From: Deltaproteobacteria bacterium UBA1386
Lineage (GTDB): Bacteria; Desulfobacterota; Syntrophorhabdia; Syntrophorhabdales; Syntrophorhabdaceae
DNA length: 61,672 nt
Direction: 5' to 3'
Assembly (NCBI GenBank): GCA_002305765.1
Contig: DBQU01000026.1
Location: forward strand, 1-61,672
This document shows positions 42,378-52,100 of the stretch, in pieces. Made by a program: the position numbers and the translations under genes. Numbering within the stretch: position 1 is the first letter of the stretch; each line of letters begins with the position of its first letter. The notes beneath the pieces are model-generated. The model had not been told where the DNA came from. It saw nothing but the letters and a program-made list of their open reading frames with translations, and ran no database searches.

Positions 42378-43418
42378 TTAGAAATATGTCGCTATCTCTT
42401 TCAGAAGGCTTACCTCGTCAAGTGCTTTTCCTGCGCCTTCCACAACAGCCGTCAGGGGGTTTTCGGCAATGATGACGGGAAGACGGGTAACCTCCTTGAT
42501 GAGGACGTCCAGGTTCTTGAGCATCGCCCCTCCGCCGCTTATGACGATACCCTTGTCGACGATGTCCGACGCGAGTTCCGGCGGTGTCCTTTCCAGGGCT
42601 ATCCTGACGGCCTCGACGATGGCGTTCACCGGTTCGTTGATGGCCTCCCGGATCTCCTTGGACGATATCTCCAGCGTCTTCGGGATGCCGCCCACGAGGT
42701 CTCTTCCCTTGATCTCCATGGTCATCTCTTCCTCTTCGGAACTCGGGTATGCCGATCCAATGGTGATCTTGATCAGCTCCGCCGTTCTTTCGCCGATGAG
42801 CAGGTTGTACTTGCGTTTGACGTACTGGATGACGGCCTCGTCGATCTTGTCGCCCGCAACGCGTACGGAGTTGCAGTACACGATGCCGGCCAGGCTTATG
42901 ACGGCCACCTCCGTCGTGCCCCCGCCGATGTCGACGATCATGTTGCCGCTCGGCTCCGTTATGGGCAGGCCGACGCCTATGGCGGCGGCCATCGGTTCCT
43001 CTATCAGGTAGACCTCGCGCGCTCCGGCGGACTCCGCGGATTCCTTTACGGCCCTCTTTTCAACGGGTGTGATACCCGAGGGAACGGAGATGACGATGCG
43101 CGGTCTGGCGTAGGATTTCTTGTTGTGTATCTTCTGGATGAAGTACTTGAGCATTGCCTCGGTGATCTCAAAGTCGGCGATGACGCCGTCCTTGAGCGGC
43201 CTGATGGCGACGATGTTGCCGGGGGTCTTCCCGAGCATTTTCTTTGCCTCTTCACCGACGGCTATGACCTTCTTCGTGCCCCGTGAGTCCTTGTGGACGG
43301 CCACCACCGAGGGCTCATTGGAGACAATCCCCCTGCTTTTCACGTAGACGAGGGTGTTTGCGGTGCCCAGGTCTATCGCGAGATCCTTCGATATAAATCC
43401 AAAGAGTGATTCGAACAT
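42378..43418 (-). CDS. mreB: Rod-shape-determining actin MreB
   Basis: Bacterial actin that organises side-wall synthesis, 346 residues. ATPase motifs are IDLGTANTLVYV (phosphate 1), MIVDIGGGTTEVAVI (phosphate 2) and GIVISGGGAML (adenosine). A GGGGAG ribosome-binding site precedes the ATG at 43418, and the TTG extension is rejected. First gene of the shape operon, divergent from the SurA/PpiD-like gene. Confidence 0.96.
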   Translation of the reverse strand: MFESLFGFISKDLAIDLGTANTLVYVKSRGIVSNEPSVVAVHKDSRGTKKVIAVGEEAKKMLGKTPGNIVAIRPLKDGVIADFEITEAMLKYFIQKIHNKKSYARPRIVISVPSGITPVEKRAVKESAESAGAREVYLIEEPMAAAIGVGLPITEPSGNMIVDIGGGTTEVAVISLAGIVYCNSVRVAGDKIDEAVIQYVKRKYNLLIGERTAELIKITIGSAYPSSEEEEMTMEIKGRDLVGGIPKTLEISSKEIREAINEPVNAIVEAVRIALERTPPELASDIVDKGIVISGGGAMLKNLDVLIKEVTRLPVIIAENPLTAVVEGAGKALDEVSLLKEIATYF

Positions 43419-43468
43419 CGACTCTCCCCTCAATCGCGAATTTTAAAAGTTATTGAAAAAACAGCCTT

Positions 43469-43497
43469 AATATACTATTTTAAAGTTTCAAAATCAA
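43469..43497 (-). promoter_or_regulatory. Sigma-70 promoter for the mre operon
   Basis: On the minus strand TTGATT, 17 bases, TATATT, in an AT-rich spacer. The start would be near 43462, giving a leader of about 44 bases. Confidence 0.6.
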
Positions 43498-43521
43498 TAA
43501 TCTTTAGAGGTAATAGAACCA

Positions 43522-44925
43522 ATGCTCAAGTTCATGAGAAAATATGCGAGAAGCTACCTGATCAAGATCATCTTCGGCGTTATCATCATTGTCTTCGTCT
43601 TCTACTTCGGGGCGGGGTCCATAAGGGAGAGGGAGACGGTTATAGCCGAGGTCGGTGGTTTCGATGTCAGGGAGGAGGAGTACCGGGTGTCATACAACCA
43701 GGAGGTTGAGATGTTCCGGCAGCTCTACCGCGACAAGATGGACGATAAGCTCCTGGCCGAACTGAAGGAAAAGGTCTTGAGCGACATCATCAACAAGTAC
43801 ATCCTTCTCAGGGAGGCCAAAAAGCTTGGCATCTCCGTGAGCGACCAGGAATTCGCCGACCTCATAGGGGGTGTTGAAGCCTTTCGGAAGGACGGGAAGT
43901 TTGACAAGGAAACGTATCTTGCCGTATTGAAGCAGAACAGGACCGACGCGGAACAGTTCGAGAAGTCACAGAAGACCATGCTCCTTTTGCGCAAGGTGGT
44001 CAGCATCATCAGGGACACGGGGGCGCCGGTCTCCGACGCCGCCATCTGGGCCGGGTATGTGAGGGAGAAGGGAAAAGTGGACCTCGCGTACTCGCGCTTC
44101 GACCCCGCGGCATACAGGGACAGGGTCTCGGTCACGGACAAGGAACTGAATGACCTGTACGAGAAAGAAAAGGACCGCTTTCGCGGTGAGAACACCTTCC
44201 GCCTGAAATACATAGTCATCGACGGTGCGGGCAACCTTAAGGACGACCAGGCCTACATGGACCTCATCAAGGCGAAGGACATCGACGCCTACGCCAAACA
44301 GAAGGGCCTTGCCGTGTCGGACACGGGAGACGTGCGCCAGAGCGAACTCTTCAGGAGATTCAAGTCCTTGAAGATCGAGACGTGGGTCAGGGACCTGAGG
44401 AAGGGCGACATTTCCCTTCCCGCGCGCGACGATGGGAAGTCCTACATTTTCCAGCTCGTTACGCGCGAGGATGGAAAGCCCATGGAGAAGAGCGCGGCCC
44501 TGGCCAGCCTGAAAGCCAGGATAACGAGCGAGAAAGCAAAGGAAATGGCCCGGCTTGCTGCCGAGGACGCCCTCAAGGCCAAGTCCCCGGGGGCAAGGAC
44601 CACCACGGGTTTCGTTTCGCGAACGGCCACGTCGATCCCGAAGCTGGGAGAGATCCCGAAGGATGCCATGGATCTCCTGGGTCTCACGAAAGAGAAGCCC
44701 GTCTATGGCAAGCCTGTGGAGATGAACGGTGATTACTACGTATTCTCCTTTGCCGGCGAACAGGACCCGGACAGGAAGGAATGGGAAAAGAACAAGGAAG
44801 GTTTTTCCCGGTACTACGCGGCAAGGTACAGGGAACAATTCCTGAGGTCCTTCATCGAGGAATCGAAACAGGCCATGCTCAAAGACGGGAAGATCAAGAT
44901 ACTCAAGCCCGCGAAAGAGCTCTGA
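43522..44925 (+). CDS. SurA/PpiD-like membrane-anchored periplasmic chaperone
   Basis: A 467-residue protein with a basic N-terminus and one membrane helix (about 14-33), then the SurA N-terminal fold: VIAEVGGFDVREEEYRVSY and LINKYILLREAKKLGISVSD-like helices. The region where a parvulin PPIase domain would sit (about 225-330) is degenerate and lacks the usual active-site pattern, as often in PpiD. It would help fold outer-membrane and periplasmic proteins. It is divergent from mreB and followed 14 bases later by tsaD. Confidence 0.8.
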   Translation: MLKFMRKYARSYLIKIIFGVIIIVFVFYFGAGSIRERETVIAEVGGFDVREEEYRVSYNQEVEMFRQLYRDKMDDKLLAELKEKVLSDIINKYILLREAKKLGISVSDQEFADLIGGVEAFRKDGKFDKETYLAVLKQNRTDAEQFEKSQKTMLLLRKVVSIIRDTGAPVSDAAIWAGYVREKGKVDLAYSRFDPAAYRDRVSVTDKELNDLYEKEKDRFRGENTFRLKYIVIDGAGNLKDDQAYMDLIKAKDIDAYAKQKGLAVSDTGDVRQSELFRRFKSLKIETWVRDLRKGDISLPARDDGKSYIFQLVTREDGKPMEKSAALASLKARITSEKAKEMARLAAEDALKAKSPGARTTTGFVSRTATSIPKLGEIPKDAMDLLGLTKEKPVYGKPVEMNGDYYVFSFAGEQDPDRKEWEKNKEGFSRYYAARYREQFLRSFIEESKQAMLKDGKIKILKPAKEL

Positions 44926-44939
44926 CAGAATCCTCGCCC

Positions 44940-45935
44940 ATGCTGATCCTCGGCATCGACACCTCCTGCGACGACACGTCGGTGGCACTCATGGAAGAGG
45001 GCCGGAAGATCCGGTCCCACATCGTCTCCAGCCAGGCGGACCTGCACAGTCGCTTCGGCGGGGTGGTTCCCGAAATAGCGTCCCGAAAACACGTGGAGCA
45101 GATAGATGTGATATACGAAGAGGTCCTCGCCCGGGCCGGGGCCTCGGCGGAAGACGTGGACCTCGTCGGTGTCACCGCGGGACCGGGGCTCATCGGAAGT
45201 GTCCTCGTCGGCCTCTGCTTCGCCAAGGGGTTCTGCATTGCCCTCGACAGGCCCCTCGTCGGGGTGAACCACATAGAGGCCCACGCCATGAGCATCTTTC
45301 TCGAGCGCGAGGTGGACTTCCCCTTCGTTGCTCTCGTCGTCTCCGGGGGGCACACGATCATCCTCCTCATGGAGGCGCCCTGCCGTTTCAGGGTGCTCGG
45401 CTCCACCCGCGACGACGCTGCGGGAGAGGCCTTCGACAAGATCGCGAAGTTCCTCGGCATCGGTTATCCCGGCGGGAGAATAATAGAGGAGATGGCCCGA
45501 AGCGGTATGAGGGACTACGTCGCCTTTCCCCGTCCCATGATGGACGACAACACCTGCGATTTCAGTTTCAGCGGGCTCAAGACGGCCTTTCTCACCTACG
45601 CGAAGAAGCACAGGATCGACGACTCCACCATCAACCACGTCCTGGCCTCCTTTCAGGAAGCCATATGCGACGTCCTGGTGTCCAAAACGGTGAGGGCCGC
45701 GAGGCTTGCCAGTGTGGAACGGATCGTCGTCGGAGGAGGCGTCGCTGCCAACGGCAGGCTCCGCGAGGCCTTTCTGGAGCGCTCCCGGCAGGAGGGCCTC
45801 GAGGTCATGATCTCGTCCCCCGAGTTCTGCACCGACAACGGGGCCATGGTGGCGTCGCTGGCCTCCTTCCATGCCGCGGCAGGCATGTACTCCGGTCTCG
45901 ATATCAAGGGGTATTCGCGGATGGCGATAAAGTGA
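44940..45935 (+). CDS. tsaD: tRNA N6-threonylcarbamoyladenosine synthase subunit TsaD
   Basis: Transfers threonylcarbamoyl to A37 of ANN-decoding tRNAs together with TsaB/TsaE. The 331-residue protein has ILGIDTSCDDTSVAL at the N-terminus, the metal-binding HIEAHAMS, VSGGHTIILL, and VVGGGVAANGRLR. The frame is open 53 codons upstream, but that part overlaps the preceding gene, and the ATG at 44940 starts the family sequence. Confidence 0.95.
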   Translation: MLILGIDTSCDDTSVALMEEGRKIRSHIVSSQADLHSRFGGVVPEIASRKHVEQIDVIYEEVLARAGASAEDVDLVGVTAGPGLIGSVLVGLCFAKGFCIALDRPLVGVNHIEAHAMSIFLEREVDFPFVALVVSGGHTIILLMEAPCRFRVLGSTRDDAAGEAFDKIAKFLGIGYPGGRIIEEMARSGMRDYVAFPRPMMDDNTCDFSFSGLKTAFLTYAKKHRIDDSTINHVLASFQEAICDVLVSKTVRAARLASVERIVVGGGVAANGRLREAFLERSRQEGLEVMISSPEFCTDNGAMVASLASFHAAAGMYSGLDIKGYSRMAIK

Positions 45936-45945
45936 TCCGACGACC

Positions 45946-46725
45946 ATGCTGAAAAGGCGTTTCTCGCAGAACCTCATAAAGGACGGCAACATCCTGCGCA
46001 AGATGGTGTCCCTCGCCGGGATCACCGCCAAAGACACGGTGGTGGAGATAGGTGCCGGACAGGGCGACCTGACACGGGCGATCGCCTCGGCGGCGGCGCG
46101 GGTCATCGCCGTCGAGCTCGACCGGGAGATGATCCCCCACCTCGAGGCGGCGTGCCTCGCTTTTCCCAATATCGAGATCGTTTCCGGCGACATACTGGGC
46201 GTCGACATCGCCGGTCTTGCACGGGGCCGGACCGTCAAGGCGATGGGGAACATCCCCTACGGGATCACGGGACCCATCATCTTCAAGCTCATCGATGAAA
46301 GGCGGTCCATCGAGAGTGCTTACCTCACCGTGCAGAAGGAGATCGGCGAGCGCATGACCGCGAACCCCGGCACCAGGGCCTACGGTTCGCTCTCGGTGGC
46401 CTCGCAGATCGTCGCGGACGCAAAGGTCCTCATGCATGTCAGGGCGCATGTCTTCATCCCGCCGCCGAAGGTGGACAGCATCTATCTGGCGATGTGCTTC
46501 CGGGATGACGCGGACGACGTCGACGACGCCCTGCTCGCCTTTATCCGCCAGTCCTTCAGCCACAAACGCAAGTTCATGCGCCACGCCCTTCTTGAGGTCT
46601 TCACCGAGGCCGAGGTGGAAACCCTCTACGAGAAAATGGGCTTTCCCCGCTCCGTAAGGGCGGAAACCCTGGAGCCCCGGATCTTCCGGAAGATGTACGA
46701 AGTCTTGAAGGAAACAAGAGAATAA
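45946..46725 (+). CDS. rsmA: 16S rRNA adenine(1518/1519) dimethyltransferase RsmA (KsgA)
   Basis: SAM-dependent enzyme that dimethylates two adenosines in helix 45 of 16S rRNA. The 259-residue protein begins with the RFSQNLIKD motif. SAM motif I is VVEIGAGQGDLT; the catalytic motif IV is NIPYGIT. It starts ten bases after tsaD, so the two are co-transcribed. Confidence 0.94.
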   Translation: MLKRRFSQNLIKDGNILRKMVSLAGITAKDTVVEIGAGQGDLTRAIASAAARVIAVELDREMIPHLEAACLAFPNIEIVSGDILGVDIAGLARGRTVKAMGNIPYGITGPIIFKLIDERRSIESAYLTVQKEIGERMTANPGTRAYGSLSVASQIVADAKVLMHVRAHVFIPPPKVDSIYLAMCFRDDADDVDDALLAFIRQSFSHKRKFMRHALLEVFTEAEVETLYEKMGFPRSVRAETLEPRIFRKMYEVLKETRE

Positions 46726-46728
46726 GAA

Positions 46729-46850
46729 ACCGTTTCGGGTCTCAGGTCTCAGGTTCCACGTTAGACACCTCAAGCATGCGAAGGGCGACGTGTGGGTGTT
46801 TCTTTTGATCTTCAACTTGAAACGTGGAACCTGAGACGGTCTTTTCCCTT
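46729..46850. repeat. Word-type inverted repeat H (CTCAGGTTCCACGTT)
   Basis: The left arm GAAACCGTTTCGGGTCTCAG continues with GTCTCAGGTTCCACGTT. The right arm carries AACGTGGAACCTGAGACGGT then CTTTT. It separates convergent rsmA and metF and could terminate both. Confidence 0.7.
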
Positions 46851-47767
46851 CACGGTCTTGTTTCCAGTCCTGCTCTCCTTACAATGTCGGGGACTATCTC
46901 CTCCCATTCTATGGCCATGATGTGGATCCCGGCCACGCCTTCGATGGCCCGTACTCTCTCGATGGTCTCGAGGCAGATCGCCACGCCTTCCTCGCGGTGG
47001 CCTTCCTTCGGCACCGATGCCATGCGCTCCACGAGGTGGTCGGGCACATCCATCCCGGGAACGGAATTCTTCATGTACCGCGCCATGCCCGGAGACTTCA
47101 TGGGGGTAATGCCGGCGAGGATGTGGGCCTTCTCGTGAAGGCCAAGGTCGCGGACCATTTCCATCCAGCGGGTAAACTTTTCCACGTTGAAGACGCACTG
47201 GGTCTGGACGAAGCGGGCGCCGGCGCCGATCTTCTTTGCCAGCCTCAGTGCCCGTATATCGAAGGGGTCGGCAAAGGGGTTCTCGACACAGCCGATGAAG
47301 ATCTCCGGTCTCACCGTGATCTCGGCGCCGCTTGAGAGCCTGCCTTCATCGCGCATGGCGCGTGCCATGTCGATGAATTGGATGGAGTCTATGTCGTAGA
47401 CGTTCTTCGCGCCCGGGTGGTCGCCGAACGACTGGTGGTCGCCGGAAAGGCACAGGATGTTCCGGATACCCAGCGCCGCCGCGCCAAGGATGTCGCTCTG
47501 GAGGGCTATGCGGCTGCGGTCGCGGACGGTCATCTGAAGCACGGGGTCGAATCCCATCTCCTTAAGTATGAGGCACGACGCCATGCTCGACATGCGGACG
47601 ACGGCCGTCTGGTTGTCGGTGACGTTCACGGCGTCGACGAAGCCCTTGAGATACCCGCCTTTCTTGCGGATGAGTTCCGGGTCCGCCCCGCGCGGCGGGC
47701 CGCATTCCGCCGTAACGGCGAAACCGCCCGAGGTGAGCACTCTTTCCAGGTTTCCCGGGGCCGTCAT
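46850..47767 (-). CDS. metF: Methylenetetrahydrofolate reductase, catalytic subunit (MetF)
   Basis: A TIM-barrel flavoenzyme interconverting methylene-THF and methyl-THF, 305 residues. Family segments include FAVTAECGPPRGADPE, VNVTDNQ, ILCLSGDH with GAKNVYDIDS, and ARFVQTQCVFN. It lacks its own electron-input domain. The start ATG overlaps the metV stop. In acetogens and syntrophs this subunit works with MetV and an HdrABC-MvhD complex, and all these genes lie upstream here. The longer frame to 47929 lies within metV and is rejected. Confidence 0.92.
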   Translation of the reverse strand: MTAPGNLERVLTSGGFAVTAECGPPRGADPELIRKKGGYLKGFVDAVNVTDNQTAVVRMSSMASCLILKEMGFDPVLQMTVRDRSRIALQSDILGAAALGIRNILCLSGDHQSFGDHPGAKNVYDIDSIQFIDMARAMRDEGRLSSGAEITVRPEIFIGCVENPFADPFDIRALRLAKKIGAGARFVQTQCVFNVEKFTRWMEMVRDLGLHEKAHILAGITPMKSPGMARYMKNSVPGMDVPDHLVERMASVPKEGHREEGVAICLETIERVRAIEGVAGIHIMAIEWEEIVPDIVRRAGLETRP

Positions 47768-48432
47768 ATCCTCATATCCTCCCGTATCCTCTTTCTGGGC
47801 CCTCCGTCGCGCGACGTGGACCAATCTCTCGGTTTGGCGATCTCGCCATACCTCGAGAGCTCTCCCGAGGCCTTGAGCCTGTCGATGATGAGCTGCCAGG
47901 CGCAGGGCGTGTCTTGGCGAAGCTCGCATTCACCGTTCTGCGATCCGCCGCAGGGGCCGTTCATGATGCTCTTCGCGCACCTCGTGACGGGGCATATCCC
48001 GCCTGTCCTGTCGAGGACGCAGTCTCCACATCCCTGGCACCGCTCCGCCCACATCCCGTGCTCCTCGGTGACCCCCATGAATCGTGTGTTGAGACCGGGA
48101 AGGACCCGAAGCCCCCGGCAGGTTTCGGCGATAAGCTGGACACCGCAGCCGCAGGCGATGGAGAGGACTGCATCGTATCCTTCCAGCGTCTCCGCAAGGG
48201 GATTGACGTACTCGGGGTCGCACTGGCGTTCGAGCGTCTTCTCATCGACCTCGACGGGCCGCCCCTCGGCCTTCCTCTTCATCCGGATCTGGGAGGCGAG
48301 AAGTGCGACCTCCTTCGCGCCCCCGGCGGCGCACACGGTGACACACTCATTGCAGCCCACGAGAAGGATCCTCTCGCAGGACTCGATCATCCCCATGATC
48401 TCATCAAAGGGTTTCCTGTCAGCAACGATCAT
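47764..48432 (-). CDS. metV: Methylene-THF reductase partner subunit MetV
   Basis: A 222-residue iron-sulfur/zinc protein that passes electrons to MetF. It has a Rossmann-like N-terminus with LVGCNECVTVCAAGG, then CGCGVQ and a cysteine cluster CQGCGDCVLDRTGGICPVTRC followed by GPCGG, all hallmarks of MetV. GGAG before the ATG at 48432 decides the start. Its stop overlaps the metF start. About 150 bases containing a word-type repeat separate it from mvhD, suggesting the operon may be read through or segmented there. Confidence 0.88.
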   Translation of the reverse strand: MIVADRKPFDEIMGMIESCERILLVGCNECVTVCAAGGAKEVALLASQIRMKRKAEGRPVEVDEKTLERQCDPEYVNPLAETLEGYDAVLSIACGCGVQLIAETCRGLRVLPGLNTRFMGVTEEHGMWAERCQGCGDCVLDRTGGICPVTRCAKSIMNGPCGGSQNGECELRQDTPCAWQLIIDRLKASGELSRYGEIAKPRDWSTSRDGGPRKRIREDMRI

Positions 48433-48441
48433 AAAAGCTCC

Positions 48442-48616
48442 TTGTAAAGACGGTTTCAAGTTTCACGCTAAAAACCTCTCACGGTCCTATTTCATAGCCT
48501 GTATACATACCTGGAGAACCAGTTTTCCATTTTATACTCTTCCCAGGAGATCCGAAACAGTCCCTTCTGCCCGAGACCGTCTTCAAGTCTCTAGCCTGGA
48601 ACCTGGGACCGTCCTA
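48442..48616. repeat. Word-type inverted repeat I inside the hdr-met operon
   Basis: The left arm is AAAGACGGTTTCAAGTTTCA then CGC. The right arm near 48576-48616 reads on the opposite strand GGACGGTCCCAGGTTCCAGG followed by CTAGAGACTTGAAGACGGTCT. The right arm extends into the 3' end of mvhD and forms its last codons. Confidence 0.55.
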
Positions 48617-49017
48617 GTGGGGCTTGGTCCCAGTTCCCTGATCCTCTCCGTTATCTCCCGCGCTACCCGGGCGAATCTGGGACCGTCGGCAGAGGAGAGA
48701 TTGTACATCTCCAAGCGGGCGCCGCCGATGCCGGCTTCGTCGAGGAGCTGTTTTGCGTACTCCACGCGCTTTCGCGCCCGAATATTGCCCGATATGTAAT
48801 GGCAGTCGCCTTCGAGGCAGCCCACGAGACAGACCCCGTCCGCTCCTCCCTCGAAGGCCTCAAGGATGTGGATGGCGTCCACCCTTCCCGTGCAGGGCAC
48901 CTTGACGATCTTTACCGAGGGAGGATAAGAAAGCCTCATCGAACCTGCCAGGTCCGCCGCGGTATACCCTCAGTACTCGCAACAGAAAGCTATGATCTGG
49001 GGGTCAAAGTCGCTCAT
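48583..49017 (-). CDS. mvhD: MvhD/FlpD-type hydrogenase-Hdr linker subunit with in-frame UGA (selenocysteine)
   Basis: MvhD is a 2Fe-2S protein that delivers electrons to HdrA. From the ATG at 49017 the frame reads MSDFDPQIIAFCCEY, then TGA at 48972-48970, then GYTAADLAGSMRLSYPP on to the stop at 48583 (144 residues). In the family this position is the last Cys of CCxxC, so UGA replaces a conserved Cys codon. The rest matches MvhD: KVPCTGRVDA, GADGVCLVGC and GDCHYISGN. A GGC-loop hairpin follows the UGA at 20 bases. The ATG has GGGAG upstream. Calling only the downstream 118 codons would lose the cluster motif. Confidence 0.88.
48941..48972 (-). promoter_or_regulatory. Candidate bacterial SECIS element of mvhD
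   Basis: The UGA is followed by 14 bases, then GGACCT paired with AGGTTC (one G-U) around a GGC loop. The distance UGA-to-loop is 20 bases and the loop starts with GG, as required for bacterial SECIS elements. Confidence 0.6.
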
Positions 49018-49025
49018 GCTCTCCC

Positions 49026-49172
49026 TTCAAAAAAACTGTTCCGGGTTGCGAGTTCCGGGTTGCGAGTTAGAAGCGCCCGGGCACCGGTCCGAGTCCCGTG
49101 TCCGGCGTCCAGAACCGGTCTTTTCGTCTTTTTCCAGACCCGCAACGCGCAACCCGGAACACGCAACAGGTC
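49026..49172. repeat. Word-type inverted repeat J (GGGTTGCGAGTTCC)
   Basis: The left arm has two tandem copies of TTCCGGGTTGCGAGT. The right arm is ACCCGCAACGCGCAACCCGG then AACACGCAACAGGTC. It occupies the spacer between the hdrA stop and the mvhD start, within the operon. Confidence 0.65.
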
Positions 49173-49174
49173 TC

Positions 49175-52100
49175 TCATTTCCTTATCCCCGCCCTCACCT
49201 TTTCCACGATCTGTCTGTCCCGGGAGTGCATGATGTCAATTGCCTTCGCCGGGCATTCGGCGGCGCAGGTGCCGCAGCCCTTGCATTTCGTGGTGTCGAT
49301 GACGGCCCTGCCCTCGTCGCCTATCACGGGGACCGAATAGGGACAGACGCGGACGCAGGTGAGGCAGGCCGCGCATCTTTCGGGTTCGACCCTTGCCGTC
49401 ATGGCGCTCACGGTGATGGTTTCCCTGGCGAGGGTGGTCGCCGCCCGTGCCGCCGCGCCCTTGGCCTCGGCGACGGCCTCCCGGATATTCTTCGGCGAGT
49501 GGCACGAGCCGGCCATGTAGAGGCCGTCGGCGGCGAAGTCTATGGGTTTCAGTTTCATGTGGGCCTCGTGGAAGAAACCTTCCCGGGTTCGGGGAAGCTT
49601 GAATACGCCCGCCAGGGAGCTGGTGTCGTTGGGAATGGCGGCGGCGGAAAGCACCAGTCTGTCGGCGCGGCGCTCCATCACCTCACCCAGCGATGTGTCC
49701 GTGCAGCGGACGCTGAGTCCGTCTTCCGTCCTTTCCACGATGGGGGGGTCCTCCGGGGCGAAGCGCACGAAGTGTATCCCCATTTCCCTCGCTGCCGTGT
49801 AATACCTTTCCAGGAATCCGTAGGTCATCATGTCGCGGAACATGATGGTGATGTTCGTCTCAGGCCACCTCTTCTTCATGGACATGGCGTTTTTGAGGGC
49901 CGTGGTGCAGCAGGTCCTGCTGCAGTATGGCCGCTCCTCGTTGCGGGATCCCACGCACTGGATCATGACGCATTCTTTCGGTACCGGCAGTGACCCATCG
50001 CTCAGGGCTTTCTCCAGGTCGAGCTGGGTCATCACCCGTTCGTCCTCGCCAAAGAGGTGTCGCCCCCGGGGCCTCAACTCCGAGGCACCCGTCGCGAGTA
50101 TGGCGGTGCCGTGCCTTATCTCCACGGGTTCGTCGCGGCCCGCGGTCATGATCTCGGTGAGGAAGCTCCCCCTTGACCCCTCGGAACCAATCACCTCCGA
50201 GTCCATGTGGAGGTGTATGCAACCGTGCCCCGTAACGCGTCCGATCGCGCCGCGAAGGAGTTCCTGCACGTCGATGCCGTCGATGGTGTGAAAGATATTG
50301 AGGAGGTTGCCCCCGAGGCGCGGTTCCTTCTCAACGAGGTGCACCTCAAAGCCCTGATCCGCGAGGGATAAGGCAGCCGTCATGCCCGCTATCCCGCCGC
50401 CGACGACAAGGGCGGATGGTTCGACGGGAAGCGTTGTCTCCGTGAGGGGCTCTATATGGCGGGCGTTCGCGACGGCCATCCTTACGAGGTCCTTTGCCTT
50501 CCGTGTCGCTTCTTCCCTCTCGTGCATGTGTACCCAGGAACACTGGTCGCGGATGTTTGCCATCTCGAAAAGATACTTGTTGAGTCCCGCGTCGCGGATG
50601 AGGGAGCGGAAGATGGGCTCGTGGGTCCTCGTGGAACAGGAGGCCACAATGACGCGGTTGAGCCTCTCGTCGCGGACAATGTTCTTTATCTTCTCCTGGG
50701 TGTCCTGGGAGCAGGTGAAGAGGTATTGCTCGGCGAAGACAACGTCGGGAAGGCCTGCGGCGTACCGCTTCACCTCGGGGACGTCGACGATCCCTCCTAT
50801 GTTGACCCCGCAGTTGCATACGAAGACGCCTATCCTGGGTTCCGCTTCCGCGACATCGCGCTCGTCGGGAAGCTGCGGGACCTCGATGTCCTGCCAGCGC
50901 GCCGGCGCAAGGGATGATGCGACGTCGCAGGCCGCGGCCGAGCCCTCGACGACGGTCTCCGATATGTCCCGGGGAGCCGCCGACCCCCCGCAGACGTAGA
51001 TCCCTTCCCGGGAGGTCTGAAGCGGCGAAAGGGGACCCGTCTCGATGAACCCATACTCGTTGGTCGCCACACCCATCACCCGGGCCAGGCCCGCGAGTTG
51101 TTTCGAGGGGCGAAGGCCCACGGCGAGGACGACAAGGTCGAAGGTCTCCGTGACCACGCTGCCATTCCCGTCTGTGTACGTGATGTCGAGGTCCTTCGTG
51201 TCGGGGTCCTCGTAGACCTTGGAGACGAGGGACCTGACGTACCGGACGCCGTACTCTTTTCTCGCCCGTTCGTAGTGTTCCTCGTAGCCCTTTCCGAATG
51301 TGCGGGTATCCATGTAGAAGATGGTCGGTTCGATGTCGCGATGGTGTTCCTTCGAGATGATGGCCTCCTCCATGGCGAACATGCAGCATATGGACGAACA
51401 GTAAGGATTCTGCCTGTTCCTGCTGCCGACGCACTGGACGAAGGCGATCTTCCTCGGTATCCTGCCGTCCGAGGGCCGCATGACGACGGCGCCCGTGGGA
51501 CCCGTCGCGGAAAGGACCCGCTCGTAGTCGACGCTTGAAAGCACGTTCTCGCAGGAAGAATATCCCAGTTCCTTCATCGTCGAGGCGTCGAACTCATCGA
51601 AGCCGCATGCGATGATGATGCTCCCCACGTCGAGGATGCGCTCCGCCGGGCCCTCACGGTAGTCGACGGCCTCGGGCTTGCAGGATTCCTCGCAGATCCC
51701 GCAGCCAAGGCAGCGGCGGCAGGAAAGGCACCGCCTCGCCTCTTCGACGGCGCTTTTTTCATCGAGCGTCCCCACGGTCTCGACGAAACCGATGCGGTCA
51801 GGGACCGCCCTGCGGGGGATGCTGACGCGGACCTTCCGCGGGACGGGGAAGGGGACTTCGTCGAGTATCTTGTCGTCCTCGGCGAGACGTCCTTCGAGCA
51901 GGTCCCTGCCCTCGAGGTACCTCGTGATCGATTCGGCCGCCCGCTTGCCCTGGGCGATGGCATCGATGGCGCTGCGGGGGCCCGTCACGGCGTTTCCCCC
52001 CGCGAAGACGCCCTTCAGCGTCGTTTCCAGCGACACGGGATCGACCTTGACCCTGCCGTCGCCATGACGCTCTATGGCGTCAGACGCGGCCAGATAGGCC

